From the NCBI RefSeq assembly GCF_016801865.2, contig NC_068938.1:195456429-195520428 (forward strand): DNA of 64,000 bases, in the 5' to 3' direction. Numbering within the stretch: the stretch's first letter is position 1; every line of letters begins with the position of its first letter. A program made the translations under genes and the position numbers. This DNA is from Culex pipiens pallens. Lineage: Eukaryota > Arthropoda > Insecta > Diptera > Culicidae. The notes beneath the pieces are model-generated. The model saw only the letters and a list, made by a program, of their open reading frames with translations. It was not told the origin of the DNA and did not search any database. Shown piece after piece: positions 11,641 through 20,975 of this stretch.

Positions 11641-13431
11641 AAATTAAAATTAAATAAAAAGACCTAATTTGCAGAAAATTGTTCTATTATAGAAACAGAG
11701 CTTCACATATTTCATTCTATATCTTTGCTTTAGTTCTATTCGGTAAATAATGTCATGTTAAGAACAATCTTGCGTGACCTATAATAACATAAAAATTTAG
11801 AAAAGATTTTCTATAAGTAGTGACAATAAGTTGTAGATGATCGCAGAAGAACATAAAATAAAGGATTAAAATTACTCCCTGCAATTTTAACATAAAATTT
11901 TGAAGGTTATTTTCAGTTTTTGGTTTTAAATTGACGCAAAATTTTAGTTTAATTTTAAATTCATGTAAAAATTTCTGACGTGTTCTTGTCTTGGAACAAA
12001 ATCATTGCTGGATTTTTATCAACCCATTTTATCTTTAAAACAATTAAAGTTTTTAGTAATTTTAGCCGTTTTGAAGGTGCTAACTAAATTTTCCTTAAAA
12101 TATTGGTAAAGACGTATATTTTTACTCGTGTAAAAACTAGCACAAAATAAATGTTAAAAGTTAATTAAAATTTCTATTTCATAAAAAAAAACGTTAGAGT
12201 TCAAGGAATTATTCACAGATATATTGAATAAAACAGGTAAAGGTAACTTAAATCAAACATCCTTGAAATAGTCAACTTTTCGGAAACAAAAAATATTTTC
12301 TTCCAATCGTATTATGAAAGGACCTAATTTGAATGGATTAATATTTGTAGTGGCCTAAATTGAAGTCTAGATCTTAAAGTTTCTTTTTCTAACTTAAATT
12401 GAATAGATAATTAAGATTCACTAAAGAAATAATTTCAAACCTTATCTTAAAAATATTGAAGAAAAAGTTTTCAAAATGTAATATGCTAACATATTTTTAT
12501 AGAGTTCTCCTGACATTTTTAAGAAATATGACAAAAAGAATAAATATAACATTTAGTTGTAGACATTTTTAAATTGTTAAGTATGTACTACTTAATTTAA
12601 AATATTGAACAAAAATCAAAAGAACCTAAGTTACATCTTAGTGTATGTCAAACAGATTAAAATCTAATTTAAGAGTCTTTTCAACATCCTTTTTTCCCCC
12701 TTTCCACACAAACACACACGTTTTGGTCTAGCCTCGGCCAAGGACTGCGTAATTGCTCGTTTGCTCGAAGAGGTCCTTCACATTTCTCTCTCTCTCCCCA
12801 TTTTTTTTTTCTTTCTTTCTTTTTTCGGTAGGTACCTTTAAGAGTGTGTGGAAATCGATGTTCTGGCTGAAGAGGACTACACACTCCACGGGCAAGGAAA
12901 TACGAGTCCTTCTTCCTGTTTGGTCTGGGCGACTCCCTTCGTAAACATTCACTCCTTGCCATGCCTCCTCCAAAACAATTCCGAACGAACGATGATGGGC
13001 TGACAGACAGGACAAGACAAGACACGACACGACAGAACAGGGAAAAAGGGACGAAAAATTGCGACGGAATGATGGGACTTTCTGCGTTTTTTGGTTGTTG
13101 CTACCAAATGAGTCCTTTTGTGTAATTAATTTTCGCTTGAAGAGATGCAGTTGAGAAGTGTTTCAACTATTTTTTTTTCAAATTTATTTTCATTACAGAT
13201 GATTGAAAAGTGAGCAAATTTTGATGCAGTTTTATTTGTACCTTTTTTGAGAATAATCAACAATATCATCATCCCTAACTTTTTTATTAATATATTGTAT
13301 ATAATTCATGTTTGTTTATGAAATATAACAGGCCAGTGATTCCCTAACATTAACTTAAAAACTTATTTAAAAAAAAAATCAGATACCTATCAACAGGTGT
13401 ACCGAAAAAAAATTACCATTTGATAAAAAAA
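11641..13431. other. Non-coding stretch, no recognisable gene
   Basis: Very AT-rich up to about 12660. It is then GC-richer at 12670-13060, where pyrimidine tracts (CTTTCTTTCTTTTTTC) lie beside short overlapping open frames that look like shadows. A promoter or UTR is possible but not shown. Confidence 0.35.
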
Positions 13432-13553
13432 ATATTTGAAGAAACTTTCCGAAAAAGTCAGAAATAAATTGATAGTCTGGCAACACTGTTTTTCGAAAAC
13501 AGTGTTGCCAGATTTTCTAAATTGACTTTTGCCTTTTCGGAAAGTTTCTTAAA
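13432..13553. mobile_element. Palindromic hairpin MITE
   Basis: AAGAAACTTTCCGAAAAAG at the left is answered by CTTTTTCGGAAAGTTTCTT-like sequence at the right. At the centre, TCTGGCAACACTG…CAGTGTTGCCAGA forms a perfect stem around TTTTCGAAAA. No coding capacity. Confidence 0.8.
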
Positions 13554-14079
13554 ATAGTTTTCTAATAAAAATCAGAGGTTTTGAAATGAATTTTCAAAAT
13601 TTTTGCCTCAAAACCCTATTAAACTAATTATGTAGATTTAATCTTTAAAACTTGCGGTTTTGTAATTTTTCGATTAACGTTATTTTCACTTGTTAGCACA
13701 CCTCGTTGAAAAATTTGTTTGATAAATTTCACTCGACTCTATTCTTGAAATTTCAAACTCTCAAATTCGAACTTTTCTCACACTTTTGCAGCCTGCAAAG
13801 AAAGAAAATAAAAGAAAAAAAAATAATATTAAACGCCAACACACACTTTCACCATCATTTATTCAAAACTAATAAATTCGCAAGATTTAGGCGAAAACCG
13901 CACAACAAATGTTTATGAAAATCCGCACGACGAGGACGACGACTTTATTGGAAACGTGCTCTCCCGTCAACCAAATGCCGAAAAAAAACGGTGAGAATCA
14001 AGCAAAAGAAATGCGGGTCATCCCGTCGGCCACGGTCACGTGCGGTTAACCGCCAGGGAGGAGGACGCCCGAGGGAGTG

Positions 14080-14382
14080 CCCGAGCAGACGGAAATAACT
14101 TGGGAAGGTCAGTTTTTGATATTGTGAGAAGATCAAAATCCGTTATTGGGATGATCGGATTAGTTGTTAAAATAACAAATTTCCATAACAAAGATTTGTT
14201 CGAAAAATAACTCAAATTGTTATTGCTCTGTTATTACAATAACATACTAATAACAAAGAGTCCAGAACTATAGAATAACAAGATTAGTTATTCTGAGCGA
14301 AATATGGGGAGCACCCAAATAACAAAAACTGTTATTATTATGGATTGATTGCATAACAAAAAGTGTTATTGTATCCGTCAAA
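14080..14382. mobile_element. TA MITE of the GCAGACGGTAATAAC family, copy 2
   Basis: The left end CCCGAGCAGACGGAAATAAC matches the family at 6366. The interior again repeats AATAACA/TGTTATT. The right terminus is decayed, with only ATCCGTC-like residues left near 14371. Confidence 0.65.
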
Positions 14383-15182
14383 ATCCGTAATCTCTCATAC
14401 TCCTCTGGTTTTTCGATACAATCAGATTGATTATTTTTGCCGATCAATGTTGAAGTCCAACCTAAAAATAAAGAAAAATTATCACAAAGTGTCTTATTCT
14501 TTTTCTTGAAAAATTAAGGCACTTATCTGAAGAATATCATTAAAGTGATAAGCATCGCCACAGGAAGAATTTCTGATAATAAATGGAGCGTTGTGGTCGT
14601 TAACTCGAGTTTCCAATATGCAGCCTTCATCGACTCCAAGACCGTAACCTGCAATAAAAAAATATTTAAATATTTTAAACCAAATATTACATATACCAAC
14701 AAAATATAGAGCAAACCAAAATGTCGGCTTTGATTTAGGCGAAAAAGTTGACAAATTTTGTTCAAATAAAAGTTTCAACAAAATGAAATATACATAACAA
14801 AATAATGTTAGGTTCTCTAAGAAGTATATAAAATTTCATAATAAATAATCATTCAAATTACTCAGATTCCTTGTAAAATCAATATAGGAGATAATACTTG
14901 CAAAGGCATATTTCATACACTATTTTCCCTTTGAAAATGCGATTTTTTTACTCTATAATAATAGTTACCTGTTGGATACAACTATTTGGGACGAAATAAA
15001 CATTTTTGTTCTAATCGAACAAAAACTTATTTTTTACTATTTTTTCTCAAAACTTTTTTAAACCACCTCAGAAATTGACGTTTTATCCACAAAATAAGTT
15101 GCAAAAACTTACAGTTAAAAAAATTGTGCCTGAATGCACTCAAAAAGCCTGTTAAAAAGCGTAGTTAAAGGTTATTTTCAAA

Positions 15183-15440
15183 TTAAGCAATACAAACTAA
15201 ATGGGCCAATTTGGATTTGTGAATAAGCAGTCATGCCAAAAGGCCGTAGTGGGTTTGTAAACAAAGAGTGTATCCCTTTCATGCCAAATGTAAACATTAT
15301 CAATAACGTGAGCAAGATACATTCTTTGTTTACAACCCCACTACACTCCTTTGGCATTGTTTTGCTCGATTTAACATGGCAGGATATGTTAAATGTAAAC
15401 ATGCACTGACGTGGACAGGATAGATTGCATGTTTACAAAA
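15183..15440. mobile_element. Palindromic MITE with GTAAACAAAGA stems
   Basis: Paired segments include GGGTTTGTAAACAAAGAGTG against ATTCTTTGTTTACAACCCCA and GCCAAAAGG…GTAGTG against CACTACACTCCTTTGGC. Related hairpins occur at 15852, 47905 and 48905, which share the TTTACATTGTTTTGCT-like end. No coding capacity. Confidence 0.65.
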
Positions 15441-15514
15441 TTAAAATCGTTAAGATTCAGAAAAGCCTAGGAGGATAAGCTGAAGAAGAACTTATAAGGT
15501 CAAACAGAAGGTGT

Positions 15515-15565
15515 AGGAGCAGGGGGGGGGGAGGAGGAGGAGGAGGAAGAAGAGAAGGGGGAGGA
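15515..15565. repeat. Purine-rich (GGA)n tract
   Basis: A G-run followed by GGAGGAGGAGGAGGA and GAAGAAGAG-type repeats. This is simple-sequence DNA; the minus-strand proline-rich reading is an artefact. Confidence 0.8.
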
Positions 15566-15851
15566 AAATCTACCGCTAAAAAAATAAGTTTACTTAACTG
15601 ATTGCCCCGATTACCCAAGTTTGCTTCTGCTGGCTTGCAGGTCGTCCTCATCGCAACCGTTACAGGTTGCAGAATCATCTTTGGCTTCGGAACAGTCGGC
15701 ATTCTGGACCGCTCCACCGTTAGCGTATTAAGCCTCCTCTTCTTTGAATCTGAAAAGAAATTCCCCGTCAATAAACAGCATTTGCAAAAGTTTGGAAACT
15801 TGGAAACACGAAAGTGTGTGAACAATCAAAAATAATGAAATAACTCTAGCA

Positions 15852-15995
15852 CAACAATGTAATATGGCCAATGTCTAAGTGTAAACAAAGAGTATGTCCT
15901 GATCGTTCTTAATGTAAACATAAACTGACGTGAGCAGGTTAGCCGCTTTGTTTACACTTCGGCATTAGCCCATTTACATTGTTTTGCTTTCCGGA
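15852..15995. mobile_element. Palindromic hairpin MITE
   Basis: ACAATGTAATATGGCCAATG with GTGTAAACAAAG at the left pairs with CTTTGTTTACAC…GCCCATTTACATTGT at the right. Same general family as 15183 and 48905. Confidence 0.65.
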
Positions 15996-16667
15996 TGAAG
16001 CACTTGTAAAACACAAAAAATTGCTCACCCTTTGACCAGGATCCTGCCGATTACTGAAGTTCCCCGAAATGATGGAACTGCCTCAGACCCCGATCAAAAC
16101 TGAGGACATTCGTCCGACAGGTCCTGTCCTCTGTTTTGCTGCGAGGATTCGCTGTTGTGTCGCTTACAGCTGTGTTTTTTCCCCTCCAGCTGCAGCAATC
16201 TTCTCCTTGACGAAGAAAAACACAAAACTTTCGTCAAAAAGAACATTTTTCCCGATTATCGCGTTTTACCCTTTGCACATACACACACGACGGAACAACC
16301 GAAAAGGGATCCGGAAACGGAATTCGGTGCAAACTCGATCCACACGCGACGAACAACTGCAGATCTGGCGCACACGAAAAATAAACAACAGCCTGCCGCG
16401 ACGACGAAAAAACAGTGCCTGCTGCGATCGCATTGTTGACGTTTACGTGTGAGAGGAGGGGGCGTCCATAAAAAACGTTTATGCATATTTGAGTTAGAAA
16501 ATATAAAATTAATAGCTTTTAAATTGAAAACCAGTTCTCCCATAAATGAGTATCCTGCACATTCATATTTCTTTTTTCTTATGAAACAATTCGTTTTTTT
16601 TTTCAGAAAATTAAGTTCGAGATTAAGTTGGTACATATCCAGACTTTTTTTTGAAAAGGACCTATAA

Positions 16668-16716
16668 GCTATTGTCTTTCATATGTTTATAGGACCTAAT
16701 CAAAAAAAGTCGAGAT
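16668..16716. repeat. Short palindromic repeat, left member
   Basis: AGGACCTATAAGCTATTGTC … TATGTTTATAGGACCT is an imperfect palindrome. A close relative lies at 19546-19592, so the pair brackets the retroposon and the FNTA pseudogene. The nature of the repeat is unknown. Confidence 0.5.
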
Positions 16717-16983
16717 ATTATCAAAACATTAGCAGAGAAACGTAATTTGGAGACGACCACTTTGGGCGGATTCCTTTTCCAAGCGTTCCCATTCCCACCT
16801 CACCACCCCCGGTTTAATGTAAACAAACCCTACACTCTAAAATCAGAAACAGTTGCAAATTGGAATTTACTCAGAAAATAATCCTTAATTCGGTACAAAG
16901 CTACTCATTATCAAGTTCAATAGTTTTGGGAATTGGTTTGAGAGTGCATTTTAAACAGTTTGTTTTGAACTTGGTTTGACGTT

Positions 16984-18610
16984 TTTTTTTTTTTTTTCTT
17001 CATAACTTATTTTTATTAGGTCCTTTTAGGTGCTGTGACCAGGTTAGGACCGAGGATCATTAGTACAAAAATAATAAATAGCAAAATAAAAACAGTAATT
17101 GAATAAGATGATTATTTTCTCGTGCCATGTGTCAGCAAGTGTGCGATCACGTCAATCTGTTCCTCGGGTGTCTTGCACTGGCTCAAGCGAACTCTGTATT
17201 CCCGGTAAATGGTCCACAGCTCCGACTCGCTGTACAGCTTCCGTTCACCTTGTTGCTCCTTCGGGGTTGCACCGGCGCCGGCGCCAGTATTTTCTCGACT
17301 TCTTCCTGCGGGACGAGGATGTTTATCTTCCGTCCCGACGGACGGCACCGCTCCAGGTAGCGGAGGAAAATCCGCCGCGGTGAACGCGGCTCCTGCCGGA
17401 GTCTGTTTGTCCTTCTTCCATGCTGGCGGCTTCGGCTTGGACGCCTGCTGCCTCGACTGGATGAACTGCGCACGTTTGGGACAGCTGCGGTCCAGACCCT
17501 CGTGGGATCCAGAGCAGTTGACACACTTCTTGGCTTGCGTTTCTTCTGCTTTGCACTTTTCCGTGCTGTGGGCACCCCCACAGCTGCTGCACCTTGGCTT
17601 GAGATGGCAGTTACTGGTTCCGTGACCGAACTGCAAGCAGTTCTTGCACTGGGTCACGTGCGGTTCTTTGTTCCGGTAGGCCACCCACCGGACGACGACT
17701 GGTCCCACTTTCTTTACCTTGCTACTCAACTCCTTGATACTGGTGTGCCCCTTGGGAAAAAGCACGATGAAAGGCGTCTCATCGATGGCGGGAAGCTGCT
17801 GCTTCCGCCTGATGGCGTGTACTGCCAAGACGTCCAGCTGATGTTCCGTCTTGAGCAGCTCCTTGATGTAATCCGGTTCCACGTTCGGGAGACCTCGCAT
17901 TACTACCCGGTGCGGTCTCGCACTGCGCTTTCCGTGCGTGTAGAACTGCACCTTGTTCTTCTTCAGGTGAGCTTGCACCGTGTCGAAGTCGTCGCTCGAG
18001 AAGCACGTAATTTTGGTGCCGTACCGCGTCAGTTTGTGTTCCGGCTGGACATCACATGACGACATCACCTTCGCAAGGCGGGCGAAGCTCGTTTCTTTCA
18101 CCACCAGCGGTGGCTGCTTCTTCTCCCCGGCCGACTTGCCGGTTGCTGGTACCACGGGGATGGTTTTTTCTGCTGCTGGGTTCGCATTGTTGTTGTTGTT
18201 GTTGCTCTCCTCCGCTAGCGGGCTGAACTTGTTGTTGCTGAGCAGTTTCTCCACATCGCCGTCGTTGCCGCCATCGCCGACGTTGATCTCCTCCTTAGCC
18301 TTCCTGCGGCGAACCTTGACCACGGGACGAAATTCGCCCCCGTCCTCTCCTCCTCCTTCGGAGTCTTCCACCTCCATGCCCGTCGCCGCCTGCGTCTTGG
18401 GTTGAAACCCGTCCGGTTTCTCCCACACACTTTTCCTCAAGGCCGCGTTCCAGTAGAACGTCCTTCCATTCTCAGCCCTGTGCTCCGTCCACTCACTCTC
18501 CACCGTCGCGGCCGCCGCCATGGCCGTCGGCGAAAGTTGACAAAACACCGTCAAAAACGCGCTAAGCTAGCTCGAAAGACGACCAAACCCAACGAAAGTT
18601 GAACAGGGAA
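16984..18610 (-). mobile_element. ORF1-only non-LTR retroposon (half-LINE-like) with 18 bp TSD
   Basis: The 18 bp sequence TGAACTTGGTTTGACGTT occurs at 16966-16983 and again, identically, at 18611-18628. These copies bound a 1,627 bp insertion. On the minus strand it begins CCCTGTTCAACTTTCG, carries one intact Gag-like frame and an AATAAA-type signal near 17010, and ends in a poly(A) run at the 16984 side. These are the marks of target-primed reverse transcription. There is no endonuclease or reverse transcriptase frame, so it must have moved using another element's enzyme. An internally deleted or prematurely processed LINE transcript, or a genuine ORF1-only family comparable to mammalian HAL1, would both fit. 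Confidence 0.9.
17112..18521 (-). CDS. WW-domain Gag-like ORF1 protein of a non-LTR retrotransposon
   Basis: The protein is an intact 469-residue nucleic-acid-binding protein. I start it at the ATG with good context (GGCCATGG); the frame upstream lacks another ATG. Residues 9-38 form a WW domain (W11, F22-Y23-W24-N25, W33, P36). A low-complexity linker with an asparagine run follows (about 107-112). Residues about 165-285 resemble the RRM-like/PRE_C2HC region of Jockey- and I-type Gag proteins. Three zinc knuckles follow: C292-C295-H300-C305, C311-C314-H318-C323 and C333-C336-H340-C347. A conserved FPPLPG stands at 385-390, and the end is charged. Such proteins coat the element RNA in a cytoplasmic particle. 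The WW domain, which binds proline-rich ligands, is unusual and I infer it was captured. No frameshift or stop is visible. Confidence 0.88.
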   Translation of the reverse strand: MAAAATVESEWTEHRAENGRTFYWNAALRKSVWEKPDGFQPKTQAATGMEVEDSEGGGEDGGEFRPVVKVRRRKAKEEINVGDGGNDGDVEKLLSNNKFSPLAEESNNNNNNANPAAEKTIPVVPATGKSAGEKKQPPLVVKETSFARLAKVMSSCDVQPEHKLTRYGTKITCFSSDDFDTVQAHLKKNKVQFYTHGKRSARPHRVVMRGLPNVEPDYIKELLKTEHQLDVLAVHAIRRKQQLPAIDETPFIVLFPKGHTSIKELSSKVKKVGPVVVRWVAYRNKEPHVTQCKNCLQFGHGTSNCHLKPRCSSCGGAHSTEKCKAEETQAKKCVNCSGSHEGLDRSCPKRAQFIQSRQQASKPKPPAWKKDKQTPAGAAFTAADFPPLPGAVPSVGTEDKHPRPAGRSRENTGAGAGATPKEQQGERKLYSESELWTIYREYRVRLSQCKTPEEQIDVIAHLLTHGTRK

Positions 18611-18721
18611 TGAACTTGGTTTGACGTTCCGAATAAAATTTCTTCTTCAAAAGTCTCTCTTGCTAGCGTCAAGCATCCCTAAGTTTCCTGCCGGAGAATT
18701 TTGTTCGAATTTTTGAGGTGG

Positions 18722-19325
18722 CGGGCGGCAACAGTTCCGCCGAGGAGTTTGGCGAAGAATGGACCATGTACGGGCCCGGCCCGAGTGCAAGGACATCGAG
18801 CCGCTGAAGCAGGATGACGACGAGAATCCGCTACAGCGAAAAGTTCAACGACGTGTTTTCCTACCTGATGGTGGTCATTTCCAAGCAGGAAAAGTCCCTG
18901 CGGGCGCTTGGGTTGAAACAGGATGCGGAAAAACTATACGGTATGACAGTACCAGCGGGACATTCTTAAGGCGTCGATAAGCTGGACTACTCTAGGACAA
19001 TCCGAAGAATTATCAAGTTTGGTACTTTCGCGAGGTGATTGTCGAATGGTTGAACGATCCTTCAATGTAGCTGGATCTGACGGAGAACATCCTGAACACC
19101 GACGAGAAGAACTATCACGAATGGCCGCACCGCCGATCGGCCATCAAGAGTTAACGATTGTTTGAGGAAGAGCTGGTGTACGTGGACCGGTTGATTTCCG
19201 AGGACATGCGCAACAATTCGGCATGGAACGAACAGTACATTGTGGTGAAGCACACCGGATTAACACCGGAAGTCCTTGAGCGCAAGGTTGTGGAATTGTG
19301 GACACCCTTGGTTGATTAGAGATTT
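18722..19325 (+). pseudogene. FNTA: Farnesyl/geranylgeranyltransferase alpha-subunit processed pseudogene
   Basis: Plus-strand pieces follow the protein prenyltransferase alpha subunit in order: EEFGEEWTMYG, KDIEPLKQDDDENP, YSEKFNDVFSYL, EKSLRALGLKQDAEKLYG, VEWLNDPS, LDLTENILNTDEKNYHEWPH, FEEELVYVDRLISEDMRNNS and AWNEQYIVVKHTGLTPEVLE. The KNYHxWPHR and NNSxWN phrases are the alpha-subunit repeat signature. Frameshifts separate these pieces, stops interrupt them (for example near 18968 and 19068), and part of the second repeat is missing. No introns are present. A possible carboxyl tail and AATAAA signal extend to about 19480. The working enzyme, which lipidates CaaX proteins with a beta subunit in the cytosol, must be encoded elsewhere. 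Confidence 0.8.
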
Positions 19326-19545
19326 TTAGAATAAACAACGAAACTACGAAGCTGGTTAATAACGTCGATCCGGAGCAGAATATGGCCATGTCGCATAATC
19401 CTATGAGCATCGAAAGCGATTCAAAAACTGCTCTTTGGATCGAATATGAGTGAAAAATACCAAATAAAATCATAAAAGAACAAAAAAATACTGGTAGAAC
19501 TATATTCACAATTACTTTTTTTATATTTTAATGTTACGAAAGTCC

Positions 19546-19592
19546 TATAAGCTATGAGATTCCCTATGTTCACAGGACCTTTCCAAATAAAA
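19546..19592. repeat. Short palindromic repeat, right member
   Basis: AGTCCTATAAGCTATGAGAT … CTATGTTCACAGGACCT resembles 16668-16716 in both halves. Possibly two copies of one tiny element or the decayed ends of a larger one. Confidence 0.45.
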
Positions 19593-19740
19593 CTCTAGAT
19601 GAGTGTATAATAAATTTGTTGGTGAGGGCTTAACAAAGGATTTTTGTACGAAAATATTTTTCAAAAATCTACTTTCAATGTTGTGAAGTCTGCAAAAAAT
19701 ACTTTTGAGAAAGCTCGACAAATAATTAAACTAAGTCTTT

Positions 19741-19905
19741 GGCGATACAAACTGATGTACAAAAATGACTTTTTGGCGGGCATTCAGGGGATTGCTCCGG
19801 TGGGCATACAGAGCATAAATCCTAAATATGAGGTTGATTGGACGTAACAGGAGCTGGCGCTTTGCATTTGAATTTTAAATGGGAAAATCAAATAGCGTCT
19901 CGGGC
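19741..19905 (+). repeat. Left inverted arm flanking the satellite
   Basis: Landmarks are ACAAAAATGACTTTTTGGCG, CCGGTGGGCATACAGAGC, GATTGGACGTAACAGGAGCT and GGCGCTTTGCATTTGAATTT. The reverse complement of these appears at 27955-28085 on the other side of the satellite. A related GACATAGGACC word lies at about 20135. Confidence 0.75.
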
Positions 19906-20208
19906 GTCGCGAGGTACGACGCATATCTTCTTTAACGGGGCCGATTTTTTGAAAAAATATCAAACTTTGAAGGTCTGTACCGAGCTCTAGGGTGCTTCAA
20001 ACTTACCAAAAAGATGCGTAAGGTTCTGGCCTACAGTGGTGCTGAAAATAAACGCTTCAGTGGCCAAAGTGCCTCAAAGAGTGTCATTTTTGAAAAAAAA
20101 GCTCAAGATGGTATGTCAGAGACATAACCGAAAGACATAGGACCAAACAATTTGAATGTGTTTTTGGATTGCTAGTGAAATCTGAAATAAGATTGGCAAA
20201 ATTGTCAT

Positions 20209-20507
20209 AAATGTTCTCCCAAGGTGAACCTTCTTTGAGGGCACCGGCAACTCCAGGTTGTGGCCACTACGGTCGAAATGTCAATTTTCATGTTCAGTAT
20301 CAAAAACCATGAATTTTGATACCCATATTGCCACAACTCGTATGTTTCTGTAAATGTCCTCCCAGGCCCCGGGGGAACCTTCTTTGAGGGCACCGGCCAC
20401 TCCAGGTTGTTGCCACTACTGTCAAAATGGCCATTATTATGTTCAGTATCAAAAACCATGAATTTTGATAACCATATTGCCACAACTCGTATGTTTCTGT
20501 AAATGTC
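20209..20507. repeat. Two outlying diverged satellite monomers
   Basis: Two roughly 149 bp monomers of the main array, with substitutions such as GCAACTCCAGG and CTACGGTCG, are separated from it by 470 bp of unrelated DNA. Their divergence fits older, edge-of-array units that no longer homogenise. Confidence 0.9.
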
Positions 20508-20975
20508 GTATGTGAAGTGTTATGTGTATGTCAATGAACTTTTTGTTCCAGATGATGATGAGTGAATCATTGCACGTGTGTTAAATCCCTAGAGGGTTGC
20601 TGTGAAGGAGGCACGTTATGACAGTCGGCATCCGTATAACGGTACACGTCTCTTTGGGTACACGAGAACAAACGTCTCTGGGCCTCATATGACAAATTTA
20701 TCAAAAGCAACGCGATTCTGGGCGCGGTAAAACCCTTGAATGGACTCATATGTGTGTGAGATGGGGCGGGGGGAAATAATCTCAATACCCAGATGGTCCC
20801 TGTTCAATGCAATGTTAAAGAATTAAAGGTTTTTTGATGGACGCGCATGGTTTAAAACAAGAGAATTAATACATACATAATGAATCAAAAACACAGTTGA
20901 ATTACAAAAATATCTAACAAGATAAATAAACTTCATGTAATCCCATGGGCGGGGGTTAGTGGAGGGCCATCATCA
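20508..20975. other. Spacer between outlying and main satellite blocks
   Basis: Non-repetitive DNA of unknown origin. It contains no convincing gene, and ends in a (CAT)n patch that abuts the main array. It may be an insertion into the array; I see no clear target-site duplication. Confidence 0.4.

Larger units (their letters stand above)
14520..16250 (-). other. Possible minus-strand exon fragments, unrecognised
   Basis: Three minus-strand pieces look exon-like but cannot be joined confidently. About 14530-14650 follows a good acceptor (TTTTTTATTGCAG) and reads GYGLGVDEGCILETRVNDHN and onward. About 15610-15752 follows TTTCTTTTCAG and reads DSKKRRLNTLTVERSRMPTV and onward. About 16030-16130 ends in AAAGGGTGAGC, a donor-like site. 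MITEs sit between them. They could be a host gene with small exons or decayed sequence. No domain is recognised. Confidence 0.25.

Noticed and set aside
16069..16636. Overlapping 94-127 residue frames around 16.1-16.6 kb
   Set aside because: The frames on both strands conflict and none has a recognisable motif. At most this is a UTR or first exon of an unproven minus-strand gene.
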